A stretch of 64,000 nt of DNA from Nymphaea colorata (GCF_008831285.2 NC_045141.1:5535224-5599223); one strand, 5' to 3'; numbered from the stretch's first letter, positions 1 through 11,696 are shown. Notes: generated by a model from the letters alone, not told the origin. Translations and numbers: made by a program.

Positions 1-1949
1 CGGAAGAAGGATCAGTTGGTTGCGCAGCAGATCGTAGCTCATCCGAGGAATTCCTGAACTGCATGTCGACAGGCGGTGGAACTTCTCAATTGGTAAGAAA
101 TCCTTCTCCATGGATATTCCACCGCGAGAACTTCCTGTTTGCCCGATCAGAAGTGGAGAGGATGCTGACGTTCTAATCGATGTGAGTCAACTCATCTAAC
201 GAGAAGAATAGATCGGTCTGATCTTACTGAGATCGAAGGATTTGAGATGCTGATGACTTTAGGCGATAACGATCCCTGTCTGACTTAGATCAATTTCAAT
301 TCTTTTCAGAATCGATTCCTACTGTCGCAGTCTATGTCTAATTGTTGCGTATCCCTTGTTATGAGCTATGCAATGAAATAGTGAGGAATCGACTGACTGA
401 AGTTGAAGAAACAGAGGCTGAATTCCTGTTCTGAAGACAGCGATGGCAATCTCTAAAAATCAGCACAATTCCGGCGATCAGAGGTTGATCTGAGCAGGGA
501 AATGGCTCAGACGTCTTCATAACTCTTGGGGGATCATTCTAGTGATGTTTGGGAAGAATCCGAGCTGTTTTGGATAGTTCTTCGAAGCTGATCGGAATCA
601 TGACGGTGGTTCATGGAATTAGGCAGCGCAGTTCTGAGTGACACCAAAAACTAGGCTGATTTCAATCCTCAATGATTCACCTTTTGGGAGCTGCTTTGAA
701 GCTGAAGTTTTAGGCGTTCGTACATCAGAATCTCAGCTATAACTGGTCCAAATTTGAGCTCAATCCGAGCTATGTTTGAATTTTGGCAAATTTTTGAAGG
801 TGACTGGCTCCAGACGTTGCCTGACTCATGCGACAAGCTGATTTTAGGCAAAACCAGGCCCAACTTCAAGCTTCAACGAGTCACCTATTGGAAACGACTT
901 TGGGCTGATTTTTGGAGCGTCTAATCCTCTAGATCTTGGCTTCTTCTACATCAAATTTAATGATTTTTGGACCTCTGTACATGGAGTTATGATTTTTTGA
1001 AGGAACACTAGTCTGGGAGCTAGTTCCACACATGTGAGAGGGATTCTCGCCTGTTTCCCCAAATTCTGTTATAAACTTAGGTGAAATCGATTCTCTGGTG
1101 CATTCTCCATGACTTGAGCTTGATGATCTGTAGAATTATCTTCTACTTGAGCTCTTGATTCCTTCGCAGCACCATACTCTCTGCTGATAGTTGTGGCAAC
1201 GAGCTGTTGAATTAGGCAGGAAGCAGAACCTGTTGGAGCTCGATCTTGTAGCAAGGAGCCGTATTGAAGAGGGATGTGTTGTCGCCCATTCGATGCCAGC
1301 ATCCCCCAAATTCGATTACCCGAATTCGATTACAGATAGTAGTGGTTGATCTCATCTCCGGCGAAGCATCTCCACTCCTGCATTCATCTGAGATTTCTGA
1401 TTGCATACAGTGACTGCTCCTATTTTCTGGAAGCACACATCAAAGGCGTAGCAGACTGGTGGTGGACTTCATTCCAATCTACCGTCCATTTGAAGGGGAA
1501 GGGTGATCTTCAGCGCCAATCTGAAGATAGCTTCCCTCAATCTACATCACACAATTGGGGATTCCTGCCATTCGAGTGACACACACAATTGGGTTTTCCT
1601 GCTATTCGGGTGATGCACCTCCTCCACTACTTTCTGTTCAGCTGTTTCTGACAAGAACAGTAAACTGCTAGTGTTGTCTTAAACACTAGGAGCCTACGCA
1701 TTGGAGATTGACCGCAATTGGAGGACTTGTAGCCGATTGAGCTGTGGAGTATTGCTGAATATCGAGGATATACTTGGCCTTCTTCCTCGGCGAGTGCTGG
1801 ACTAGCTCCAGCAAGGTACAACCAAAACCCCCTATAGCTGCGTGGGCGGGTGCATTTGATTTCCAGCCAACGTTTGGGTTTGCAGCCATTCGGGAATCCT
1901 CCAAAGCTCACCTAGCTGAGGACACATTCCCAAGCTGTCAGACTGTCCT
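1..1949. other. unclassified sequence, no supported gene
   Basis: No gene family is recognisable on either strand. One plus-strand frame stays open from about base 3 to a stop at 174-176 (ending ...VERMLTF), which could be the tail of a coding exon running in from the left, but it matches no family I know and 58 codons is short. The remaining short ORFs overlap in all frames and look like chance. Base composition is close to balanced compared with the AT-rich DNA further right, which often marks old LTR-retrotransposon sequence in plants. Confidence 0.3.
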
Positions 1950-2290
1950 AGGCCTAAGGGTGTGGAATGCATGGCCTAGGGATTGAATGTATGGTTTGGC
2001 ATGGATGATGTGGTTGTTGAGTGAGGGAGAGATCTTCTTGTATCGTTGATGCTTGTAAAGCCTCACATTCCCATTCTTGATTTGTAGTAGGTTCAAACTT
2101 GGGAGGGAAGCACTAATTGTATATCAGTCCTAAGAAATATATTCAGTCGGGGTTGTGTTCGACTTGGGAATCAAATTTTGTAATCCCTATTCTTTTAACC
2201 TTCCTCAGCGTGTTAGCCCCAATAGATCTTGAGAAGCGACTGCAACTTGGTCTCTTTTGAGCAGCTACAAGGGCAGGTCGCATCAGATGC
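1950..2290 (+). repeat. diverged dispersed repeat, copy 1
   Basis: This stretch shares an ordered series of short matches with the reverse complement of about 24560-24920. The matches include a GCATGG...CTAGGGATTG segment, a GTTGAGTGAG segment, TTGTAGTAGG, and a GGGGTTGTGTTCGACTTGGG / GGGCTTGCTGTCCGGTGGGG segment. They occur in the same order in both places with many substitutions, so both look like old copies of one repeat, possibly part of an LTR. The alignment was made by eye and the boundaries are approximate. Confidence 0.4.
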
Positions 2291-2528
2291 CCAGCAAGCA
2301 AATTGATGAAAAATGATAGAACAGAAACAAATAATAAGCAAAGTATCTAAAAGAATGGGGAAATTTTTTTGTACAATCCATGCAATCCATAAGAAAATCT
2401 TTCAGTATATCACAAAAACCAACTAGCAATAGCCTATACAGGACATGCATTTTCTAGAGGTGAATTTTTTCCCCAAAAAATCAGATCATTCTTTCCAGGA
2501 TGTCTGGGACATAAATCTTATCAGGCTT

Positions 2529-2641
2529 TCAGCCAATGATCATAGAATCCGATGAAAGTTGCTGAACGAGAGCTCGTTGCTGCATCCATGTGGCAGTTGG
2601 GGAATCAGCAGTCAACCATACAGCCCAAAGCCACAAATGTG
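2529..2641 (-). other. possible isolated terminal exon, unidentified
   Basis: Reading the minus strand, a good 3' splice acceptor (TGATTGCAG at 2642-2650) is followed by 36 open codons ending in a TGA at 2529-2531 (...LSSDSMIIG). The other two frames close quickly. It lies 72 bases beyond the last recognisable VAL exon on the same strand, but its translation does not resemble VAL proteins. It could be an alternative last exon, a fragment of another gene, or chance. Confidence 0.2.
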
Positions 2642-2712
2642 CTGCAATCATGTAACATCAAAATATATATGAGATTTCTTTTTTCCAACAATTAAAAGGT
2701 TTACTGCATTAA

Positions 2713-4676
2713 GCGAACTTGTCTTGGCTCAAGAAATGCATTCTATTCCACCAACATCCAGGAGCAAGAATATATGAGCAGAAACCCACAATGTAAACGC
2801 TGGAATAAGAAACATTTTGTCAAGGAAAAATTTTTTTAAGTAATTCCAAAAGCAACTTAGGGCTACAGTTTTTGACATAATGGAACCTGAATGTATCTAA
2901 CTGCATTCTAAATAAGAGAATACAAGATGATGCTTGTGTTCTCAAGCATCACACCAGATATTAGCGCAATTCATCAAAAAAGTGTAGCCAGTTCCATTTG
3001 TAGGTTCTTCAACTTGCTACACTTTGATGCATGAGAAGTAGATCAAAGCATTTTCATATTAACATAGGGCAACTAGAGTTGGTGTTACATCCCAGTTTCT
3101 AACCTTTCCACACGTCTCACAGTTCCTCCACCAGTAGCATCAAAATGAAAATCTTCACAAAACCATAACTCATCATACGCAGAACTACAAGATCAAAAGA
3201 GAGTTGTCAACAAAATGTGGCAGAATATTGGTTACTGCTTCATAAGTGATTAAAAGAAAAGAAGAAAAAACCAAAAACAGTTAACGCCATGGAGATAAAG
3301 TTTTCAAAAGAGGTTCAAAGATGGACTATCAGTAAAGAAAATGATTCTGACGAAATTCTCTACAGAAAAAGCATAAAAAATATGAAAAATATAATAGATC
3401 CACATGTAACATGAAATCCCCAAATGGTGTGATAACTTGGTAATATCCAAATCTAGAAACAGCAAAGGAGCCCCATTCCTCTATGCATACGAAATTCTAA
3501 ACGGTAGAATTCTTCTCTAGTGACCAATAGTTGCTAGTGATGGTAGCTCTTCACAATCTCCACTATGACAGGCAAAGGTTCATTAGGGACAAGTATCACG
3601 TCTAACCGACTCTCCAGCGCTCGACAAAAAAGGGGGTAGCCGACCGATGCTCCATTCCATCAGAGGAAAACAGTGTCCCACTTTACAGGCCAGATGCAAA
3701 ATTAAAAAGGTATTTCCATCTGCATGCATTTAAGAAATGAGAGAGCTTCATTCTTTACAAAATTCACCTAGAACAAGGAAAAAGAAACCACATTTCTGCA
3801 CACCACCACTTCAATAACCAAGAAATGATCGACTTCCGCACCAAATCAAAAGAAAAGTGAAGGCTTCCACAGTAAGACATATAGCTTTCCCTGTCGAATC
3901 TGCTCCAACGTGTGACACCCAGCACATCATCACCATGGCGTACACTCCACACATAAAGAAAAAGCCAGATATCTATGTCTTTTTCAAGCGGACGCCAATG
4001 TAATTCCACTGGAGAATATGAAAATAAATTGATTTTGGCATTCCTATTTAGATCCCAAGAGAATGCATAGGATAAAACTTAGAGAGAAAAGTAGACCTCG
4101 TCTTAAGGGAGCCTCAAATTCCGATATAATCTATGAATCTGTAGATATCAACACGTACATTTGTGCGAAAAATGTCGTGACGGGTCAAATCCAATATTAA
4201 ATCTAGCCTTCAAAATTCCTAACAGTTTCAGAGCGACAACTTAGAGAAAACCATGTGATTCCAAAGGTGGCAAACTTGTCACTCTACCGAAAATTATTAA
4301 CAAGAAAAAGCTTCAAGAAAAATAAAATTCACATTTCTGGCGAATCACGATCCATTGTACCGTGAGGAAATTTTAGACACAGAAAATTCCAGCATCCATC
4401 AATTTAATTGTGCATCCATCAACTTAATTGTCCCAACGAGGATGTACAAAACTGTTTCAAGAATGACAGAGATGTCTTCTTTACGCTGATCTCCTAGCTA
4501 GGCAACGACCAGATGAAAAAAGAATGAAAATGAGTCAAATGAACATACTCGCAGCGGTCACAGAGCTCGGCCACGTTGCCAGACCTTAATCTCCATCCTT
4601 TCCACCACCTCTCTGATGACGAGGCGCCACACTTCGGGCTGAAGCAGATCTTCAAGAAAGAGGAAGGCGCAGCCAT
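2713..4676 (-). pseudogene. VAL/HSI2-type B3-domain repressor, N-terminal exons only, broken
   Basis: Three exons in correct order and phase encode the N-terminal PHD-like zinc-finger region of VAL proteins, plant B3 transcriptional repressors that silence seed-maturation genes through Polycomb. Exon 1 (4549-4676) starts MAAPSS and contains ICFSPKCG and GWRLRSGNVAELCDRC. Its donor GTATGT joins in phase to exon 2 (3104-3184; SAYDELWFCEDFHFDATG, then WRNCETCGK). Exon 3 begins at 2799 (RLHCG, then VSAHIFLLLDVGGIECIS). Lesions: exon 2 lacks one base just before the WRNCETCGK codons; exon 3 lacks about 7 bases of the HCGCIVS stretch; a conserved Cys codon in exon 3 is TGA. No B3, CW or EAR exons follow toward lower coordinates. 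Family identity is strong because of the conserved Cys pattern and splice phase. The fragment cannot encode a working VAL protein. Confidence 0.8.
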
Positions 4677-4842
4677 CTCTTCAAACCGGAAACAACAATT
4701 AACCAGAACAAACTCTCAGCCCGCGAAGAGTATTTGGAGGGTGAACTAAAACACGTAACAATGCCAAGACTAGAAAAAGGAAAACCGAAAATTTCTTGAT
4801 CAATCTTCCAGCATGGCGAGAAAGAGGGGAGAAGCAGATGGT

Positions 4843-4896
4843 TTCAAGAGTCTAACTCGTGTATGTCTCTTCAAGAGTCTAACTCGTGTATGTCTC
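4843..4896. repeat. 27-bp perfect tandem duplication
   Basis: The unit starting TTCAAGAGTCTAACTC occurs twice head to tail (4843-4869 and 4870-4896). It lies about 170 bp upstream of the VAL-like start codon on the opposite strand. Open frames over it on both strands simply translate the repeat. Confidence 0.9.
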
Positions 4897-5756
4897 TTCC
4901 TCCTCCTGATGCGTCTGCCACAGCTGCCGGTGCTTTGGCTGGCCTTTGCTCGTTTAGTGCCGTTGTCTCCCTCATCGCTGTCATTGATTCCTGTTACACC
5001 TTGGCATCTCATCTGCAGCGAACGTCATGCAGGCACGTAACACCCTCTTACACATTTCACACACAGACAGAGGCTCACCCACCCAGCACTATTTTGTGTT
5101 GCTTCTTTTTCGCTCGTAAATCTTCCTCATCCTTTTTCCCCCCAAAATCCTCTTCTCTCTCTCTCTCTCTCTCACCCTCGGTCGTTTGCCCGTTCTCCAC
5201 TGCCCTTTGGGCCACTTGCCCGTTCTCCACTTCCCTCCGGGCCACTGCCATTTTATAAGTGAGTCTTAGCCTGGTCCCGAAACACTGATCTTTCCTCTAG
5301 TTAGAACCTGTAGTAACCACAGAGGATTCAATCTATGCTTTGGTGAGGTTGGACAGCTCGAGCCTTGTCCACTATACCTTGATATGGATTGGCTAGTTTC
5401 ACTGCATTCCATTCTTGACTCTGTACTCAAGTGGCCCGCGACCCAATCCATCTTTTTGTCCTCTTTCTAGGATGGTGTGGAACAAAAAAATGGGAAACAT
5501 TTTTGATCCGTGAAGGTGGGAGAACATGCGACAGAGGGAGAACATGTGACGAAGACATCTACTTTTGTATTTAAAAACTTATCTACGATGTTGACATGTC
5601 ACCTCTTTGAATTCTCCAAATTAATCCAACAATCCAAGGTGTTGTGCTTCTTGAGCAATTCCCATGTGGTACTTCAACATAATGGGCACTCTTGTTTGAA
5701 TATGCATCTTATTTCCGTTCTCATCTCATTTATTCTCAAATGACCACAAAGTCAAC
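4897..5756. other. CT-rich upstream region, no supported gene
   Basis: The first half is pyrimidine-rich, with a (TC)n run at about 5150-5173 and twin copies of a GGGCCACTTGCCCGTTCTCC-like phrase near 5210-5245. Overlapping ORFs on both strands follow this composition and match no family. It could include the promoter and 5' UTR of the original VAL gene. The second half is plain AT-rich sequence. Confidence 0.4.
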
Positions 5757-6830
5757 CCTAAATAGGACCGTCAAGTTCAAGCCCAAAATCTACAAAGAAG
5801 TTTGGATTCAGCTTCAATCCACCCTTCTCTGTGTCCATGTCAATCTGCAGCATATGTGACCCTCCTCCAAGACCTCTGGATAGAATTGCTGATCCCATGT
5901 GCTAAAGAGTGAGTTAGTCACCTACATTCTCTTACCGTCCAAGCTCAACCGGATCATTTGTGGCCCACCTCTAAGTCTGTTTCCCTGAGGAAAGCAAGAA
6001 AAGGTAAAAACAACAATGACTTCAACACACACCTTTACTCCATGAACATCAAACTGAGACTCCAGCCCATCTTTAGATAATGCAACTATCTGACTTCCCT
6101 TCTGAATGAGTCCACCAACCCATAGTTGTCCAGTCAAAACAGGCTTTGAAGGGTCCTCAATGTTGTATTGCCTAACATCACCATGTAGCCAGTTTGAGAA
6201 GTAAAGGAGGTGATCATCCAGTGAGATAACGAAATCAGTTATAAGCCCAGGCATGTCGAGCATAATCCAATTCCAAAAGGTGTCACAGATATTGCAACAT
6301 AGAAGAAACAAACAAGCAATTTAGGCCCCCTCTCTCTCTAGTACTCTCTCACGTATGCACACTTACAGTAATGTGAACATCAGCAAATGGTACCTCATGG
6401 CTCTACGATCCACTTGGAGTCTGGAAAAACCTAATCATGTTGCTGCATAATGCAGACCCAATGTAACCTGTATAGAATCTGCAGGACAGTATCAAACTGG
6501 TCATAAGTAATAGCCACTACAATTGATGATCATATCAAGCATAGGTTGCACTTTTCAGGGCGATGATATTTGACACTGTCACACTGACCTCCAAAGGTAG
6601 GAGATTCAAGTTACCAAGGTCTAGTCTGTTTCAGTTCACCATCGGACCAGCTGTATACATGTAGATGTCTTCATAACGACCATCTTCTACATGTTGGAGA
6701 TTGCATCCTTTTGTCAAAGATTTTGGTGCTCCCCATGATGAACTAATCATGGTCTTTTGTCAGGGCTGATACCAGAAGTCATATCCAAATAGAGGACTTA
6801 CCAAGTTTCTCCCATCTGAACCAGAACATA
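5757..6830 (-). pseudogene. selenium-binding protein (methanethiol oxidase family), 3' half, broken
   Basis: Exons of a selenium-binding protein 1 gene, a cytosolic beta-propeller protein of the methanethiol oxidase family, follow in order on the minus strand. About 6588-6830: RWEKLG, SPLFGYDFWYQP, SSWGAP, CNLQHVEDG, LLPLE. 6367-6473: TGYIGSALCSNMIRFF. 6033-6290: [39 protein letters not shown]. 5757-5984: [45 protein letters not shown]. Canonical introns survive, for example AAAG/GTGTGTG...CCTCAG/GG between the last two, so it is not a processed copy. Lesions: TGA after FGYDFWYQP, TAG in place of Trp before SHEV, TAG in place of Tyr before VTNS, at least four small frameshifts, and loss of the C-terminal ALAHEMRYP end. 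The N-terminal half of the gene is absent. Confidence 0.9.
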
Positions 6831-7589
6831 CATATTGGAGATCAAAAGTACCAGGTTTCAACACAAATGAAGGTGTGCTGATCAGAGCACTCACATCAGA
6901 TGCATGGGATAAAAGCTAAAATTCATTCCAAGAAGTCTGTGTGTTCTTAAGAGATGTATCTTATCACAGCTTAATCAAGTGAGGACAGTGATCATGCTCA
7001 TGTGAGGCAGTGTTAAGTAATCTTGTACAAGAAAAAAGAACTTGCCAGAACCAGTTCACTGATGTGAAAGCTCAACCAGTCACACCAAAGTTTATAGAAA
7101 GAGATCAGATTTGGTGTGGAAAGAACTAGTGATACTGGCACAATGCAAGTAACCTGCTTGTTTTCTCTAAACAATGAAAAATAGAAACTGTTGAACATAT
7201 ATGACAGAGGACTGTGTTAATGAGGTCCTGATTGAAATAACATAACAGCCGTCTAAGGTAGACTACAGAAAAAACTTCAAGCATAATCCTTTCGGCTTTA
7301 GATTTGTTTAAACCAAATATATCCTTCAAATATCCAAAGCAGTAAGCTGCATGTAGAAAAAGAACAAAGAAAAAGGCTAGAAAATTATAAGCACAAGCAC
7401 GGAAGCTGCAACTAAGGACCTCCATCTATTTGCATAACCTACAAATGTTTTGGACATCTATGAATCCAGAAACTGCATAATGTAAACTTACGTTTTTTTT
7501 TCTTCAATATGCCCATTATAGAAAGCTTGCTTTAAATATGATCGAAAGAAGCTTCAAGTCATCCACTTTTCCATCCATCATGTTTACCA
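6831..7589. other. AT-rich spacer between two gene fragments
   Basis: Nothing recognisable was found here. I looked on the minus strand for earlier selenium-binding protein exons and for the C-terminal exon of the translocon protein and found neither. A minus-strand open frame at 7126-7425 is hydrophobic and resembles no family; it is probably intron sequence or chance. Confidence 0.5.
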
Positions 7590-7960
7590 CCTAAAACAAG
7601 AATACATAGTAGTGACCAGAAATTGCACACTAAGAAATCCACCAGATTCAACAACTTCAGTTATATCATTGTAGAACACTTTTTTTTTTGCTTGAAGTGC
7701 TAGATTCTGCACTAATAATTTATGATCAAAGGAGAAATGGACAGTGGCACTTATGGCATGAACCTCCAAAGTTGCCTCACCTATAAGCAGTGCAAAATAA
7801 CAATAATCATTATGAAAAAAAAAAGAAAGAAACAGAAAATTGGAAGAGGAATAAAACCAAAGTCAAAAGAGTATGACAGTAGCCAAAGAATAATTCGAGC
7901 ACAATTACCTCCATTCTTCAAACCAACCAGTAGTTCAGTTTCCTCTCCCTGCTGAAATAA
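7590..7960 (-). pseudogene. translocon-associated protein subunit alpha (TRAP-alpha/SSR1) fragment
   Basis: Two adjoining exons encode part of the lumenal domain of TRAP-alpha, the ER membrane protein associated with the Sec61 channel. Exon 7909-7960 follows a TTTTCTCAG acceptor and reads GEETELLVGLKNGG; its donor GGAG/GTAATT joins in phase to the exon starting at 7780. That exon reads EATLEVHAISATVHFSFDHK, LLVQNL and, after a run of A, VFYNDITEVVESGGFLSVQF. The family normally has about 45 residues between LVQNL and VFYNGTIEVVE; here they are gone and an A-rich junction stands in their place. One extra base lies near the acceptor, before GEETELL. No signal peptide, acidic N-terminus, transmembrane segment or C-terminus is present. 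Left of the LTR element the fragment ends in intron sequence. Confidence 0.8.
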
Positions 7961-8087
7961 CTGAGAAAACAAAACTTTACTATCACTCTAGATCCAAACC
8001 TTGGCATATTTTTAAAATGTAGATTAACACATGATTGTATCATAACCGAGTTGGATATGAACAATATGAACAAAATAGATTCACATA

Positions 8088-8092
8088 TTTTT
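8088..8092. repeat. target site duplication (left), TTTTT
   Basis: Five T residues directly before the TGTAACGC start of the 5' LTR match five T residues directly after the TGTGACA end of the 3' LTR. The motif is low in information, but the length (5 bp) is what Ty3/gypsy integrases make. Confidence 0.7.
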
Positions 8093-11000
8093 TGTAACGC
8101 TCGACTCGTTTTGTAGGTGGGCCGGATCGGGTCCAGAACTGGACCCGAATCCAGTAGCGTGGGAGCTCGACGTCGCCCTCTTCTCCCTCGTCTTTCCCTC
8201 GTCTCCCTCGTTTCCCTCTTCGTCTCTCCCTTTGCTATGACCACAACGCAGAGAAGAGGAAGACGGAGGTCGGTGCAGCGGTGACGGAAGTGGACGGCGC
8301 GGTGGCGGCGCTCAAGTGAGCCATCGGTCTCTCTCTTTGTCTCTTCCTCTCCCTCCCATGTTGTTTCCCTTTTCGGCCAGCTCTCTCTCCCGCACTCTCT
8401 CTCTGTCCATGCTCTCTGCTCGAGCCTCTCCCCTTTTGTCTGAACCCTCTTTGCTTGCCCTCTCTCTATGCACACCCTCTTCCTCCCACGCATCCTTGCA
8501 CTCTCTCTCTCTACCTGCACTCTCCCCTCTCCGTCAGCACCCTCTGCCCACGCTTTTCCCTCTCTCACAGCCCCTTTTACAACTACTATGGGCCTCTTCT
8601 AACGACAGACACCTCTCTCTTAAACCTCCTTTTCACCGATTTTGATTCTCTTATCATTGTTTGATCAGATTTCAGCTTGGGGATGTGTTCTTCTCCCTCA
8701 TAACAGCAGCTAGAATGCGTTGGTGTGGCGGCATTGCGGGATTTTAGCCGTTTGAGGACCTCTCGAACTTGTGAGGTGGCTGCCGGGAGGACTGCAGCAG
8801 TTCAAACTCTTAAATTGGGGTGAGCAAGGCCTAATCGAGCCTAGATTGTTGTATATTTGTTGTTGGGGCATGTATAATTATTAATGGAGCATGCTAGATT
8901 TAAGATTTGATGAATTAGGATGTTTGTTAACGACGTTACTATTTTGGGGAAGGTTTAGGACTCTTGTGGAGGAACGATGATCCATGTCTATAATGATCTT
9001 ATAAGCATGATGGGTTAATTTTCGAAGCAATTAGGAAGCATGGTAGAGATTGTATTGTTGTGGAGAACGTTAGAATCGTTTTGGTGAGCTTGGGGAAATA
9101 TGCTTCTATTGAGGTGCATATACGTTGTATGTTGAGAATCTTATGGTGGGGAAGACACCTCAACTAAGGAAAACAAGTGAGAATCGTACATGTGATAAGT
9201 CGAATGCAAGTTTTGAGTTCTAATCGTTGGCGGCAACCTTGTGGGTTGGGTAGAGACCCTTTTTGGAGGGTTTCGTGGGTCGACACCCATTTGAGGTGAA
9301 GACATGCCTCGATGACAGTATTTTCAGATTTGTATCGATGGTAAGCGAAACAAGTAGAGAACTTACCATTTTGTTATGTTTGCAGGTACATCGGGCAGGT
9401 CAAGTAGGCCTTGAGCAATGTGGGTCGTAGTTCAAGGTGTTTAGTGGACGCGCGACAGGTATGGCGGCATTCCAGGCAAATCCCTGCCTGGGTAATTATG
9501 TGAATGTGTGTTCCTAGGATCGTGGGATCCTAGGATTGGGATGTGATTGATGGATTGTTTTGTTAATGAATGTGTGTGTGCATGCAAATGGTTTGATATG
9601 CAAATTGTTTGATATATGATATGATTTGTTTTGAAAGGCTATGAGAAGCATGTTTTGAAAATGTTACGCATTTGCATGTGCATGCTAGAATTGGTAACTG
9701 CTTAGGACAGATGAGGTGGGGTATCGAGTCGAGTGTCTCATCGACCCCGATTGTGCATTAGAGAGCATCATAGAATGATAATTGCATAGGACAAGTATGA
9801 GCCATCACGGATCGAGACTACTGTCCGGGAGTTGGCCAATTTTTGAAAGATCTGATTGATGTTTTTGATAAGATGCGAATTTTTATGAATGTGAATGTTG
9901 TGAATTGTTGCATATGTATTGCCGTGGGCAATAATTCAATTGATTGGAATTGGAGGGTAGTTGTACCCGTATTGTATGACGGCTAGCTATGATTGTTAAT
10001 GTTATGTGTAGAACTCGTCGGGAGGCAATTGGAAGTGTGGGTGCACTCGTGAAGTGAACCAACCTCATGAGCTAGCCGGTCATTATGTGATTGTGCAATT
10101 ATAATGATAATAATGAAAGAATAAGAGATGAGAGGCCAGTGGGTTGTGGCATTGTGTTTGGGAGACGTCCTGCTTTTGCCACTGGTCTCGCCTATTCAGA
10201 GTACAGACAGTGCAAGGCCCGCAGGGTACTGTTGTGTGTTGTGCTTGGAGCGTGGGCTCCCGCCGTCCCAACCTGGGTGTCCTAGGGAAGGCTGAGTATC
10301 TCTCCTAGGAATTCACATATCCACGGATGAGTGCTCTATCGCTGCAGCAGATGAATGGATCCATACTGTTCTGGGCTACCACGGGGGTTGTCTCTCGGCT
10401 ATGGGCCGCCCGCGGTGTGCACGTGCCTGTGTTTGCACCCACAGGAACTATCAATTCACTAAAGCTAATGAAAATGAATGTAGGTGAATGAAATGTGTGT
10501 GAACGAATGTATGTGATTGATGGGCATGTGAATGCTATGACTGAAATGAAATGTTTAAGCATGCCTTGCATGTGATTGAGATTGTGTTTCTTTAGCCCTT
10601 GAGTGGTCCTTTCATGTCGGGGTCTATGTTAGGGGTTTTGTTGGCAAATGATATGCCTATGCCCTGACACGACATGACGATAGATTGTTTTTATGATTGT
10701 TCTTAGATTTGAGCCCTACCTAAGAGGGTTTGAGATTTTCCTGGCTTGTTGTCATACTGCGAAGGCTAAGCCTTCAGTTATTTCTTTTTCAGGTTTTGGC
10801 GGACTCGGGATAGCAGGTTGATCAGATGACTTCACTCACATCCTATTGGGGAGGTTTTGGGTCTTTGGTAGTGCCGGCGCGTCATGGTTTGGTCTTTTTG
10901 ATGTCTTGTTTGTGTTAGACATCAAAGTTGTGGTTTGGGGCATTTTGTCATACACATAGATGTGACTTTGTATGAATTGAAATTGTTATATAAATGAAAG

Positions 11001-11123
11001 TTTGTCCCATGGTTTCAAATGGCATAGCTCCATCTTTTTTTGAATTGTTGTGTAATCGCACCTCAATGCTTTAGGTTTATAAAAAAAAAATTTGCTTGAG
11101 GGTCAAAAGGTTGGGGTGTGACA
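8093..11123 (+). repeat. 5' LTR of the chromovirus
   Basis: Begins TGTAACGCTCGACTC and ends GGGGTGTGACA, and matches 14892-17919 along its whole length with a few percent mismatch and small indels. A CT-rich block (about 8160-8600) produces long overlapping ORFs on both strands that translate to Ser/Leu/Pro or Arg/Glu runs; they have the same composition in both LTRs and are not credible genes. A TATATAAA box at 10987-10994 lies about 130 bp from the LTR end, so transcription would start close to the 3' end of the LTR, leaving a very long U3. Confidence 0.95.
10987..10994 (+). promoter_or_regulatory. probable LTR TATA box
   Basis: TATATAAA occurs here and at the equivalent place (17782-17789) of the 3' LTR. 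It is the best TATA match in the final few hundred bases of the LTR. Its role as the core promoter is inferred from position only. Confidence 0.45.
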
Positions 11124-11127
11124 GTTT

Positions 11128-11145
11128 TGGTATCAGAGCTATGGC
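11128..11145 (+). other. primer binding site, initiator Met tRNA
   Basis: TGGTATCAGAGC starts four bases after the end of the 5' LTR and is complementary to the 3' end of plant initiator methionine tRNA, the usual primer of chromoviruses and many other plant LTR elements. The next bases (TATGG) differ by one from the canonical CATGG extension. Confidence 0.9.
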
Positions 11146-11361
11146 AAACCCCACTATGGATGTGAGTTATGGCCTATCTGTGAAGCCGTGTTGCCCAGGT
11201 ACGCATTTACTTGATTGAACTTCTATTGTAGTTTTGATCTTTTAATAAGGTATATGTACAGAAGGTGATTGTTGTTTTGAGTGATTGATGTTTTGAAACT
11301 TTATGCTGACGCACTTCAGTGAGTTGACTTGAAAGATCGGTCAAAGATTCTTGTTTGTACA

Positions 11362-11670
11362 GATGGAGTACCCATGTAGGGTTAAGAAGCGAGCTGGGTT
11401 GGCTACAGAGGCACAAAGAGAGCTAAGTTTCACCCATTCTGATGGGCATACCATATTTGGACAATAGCACGTCAAGGCAACAATACGCCCAAACTTGTGT
11501 GGGTGCTCAAACCCTATCAAGGCAGAAGAATGGATTGAAGAGGGTGAACGCATCTTTGAGCTTCTTAAGATGCCAGAATGTGACAAAGTTGACTATAGTT
11601 CGTATTTGTTGAAAGGTTATGCCAAACGGTGGACGTGGAGACCCACCTATTTCACTTACCTACACAGTTG
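11362..11670 (+). pseudogene. gag remnant of the chromovirus
   Basis: One reading frame with a single TAG break encodes a piece of the retrotransposon gag: AEEWIEEGERIFELLKMPEC, then YSSYLLKGYAKRW, which aligns with the W-xx-F...LL.G.A..WW core of plant Ty3/gypsy gag. It ends at a TGA after TYLHS. The N-terminal portion is short, and the zinc knuckle and the rest of gag are missing, so the internal deletion must begin close to 11670. It was not a functional capsid gene at any recent time. Confidence 0.8.
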
Positions 11671-11696
11671 ATAATTCATAAGTTTTAGTGTGCTTG

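Noticed and set aside
7918-8568. 216-codon minus-strand ORF rich in Arg and Glu, with mirror ORFs on the plus strand
   Set aside because: It lies mostly in the CT-rich part of the 5' LTR; the matching region of the 3' LTR has different breakpoints. The composition of a purine/pyrimidine-skewed LTR explains it.
11128-11145. Partial tRNA gene
   Set aside because: Only the 3' complement of initiator Met tRNA is present, placed right after the LTR; it is a primer binding site.
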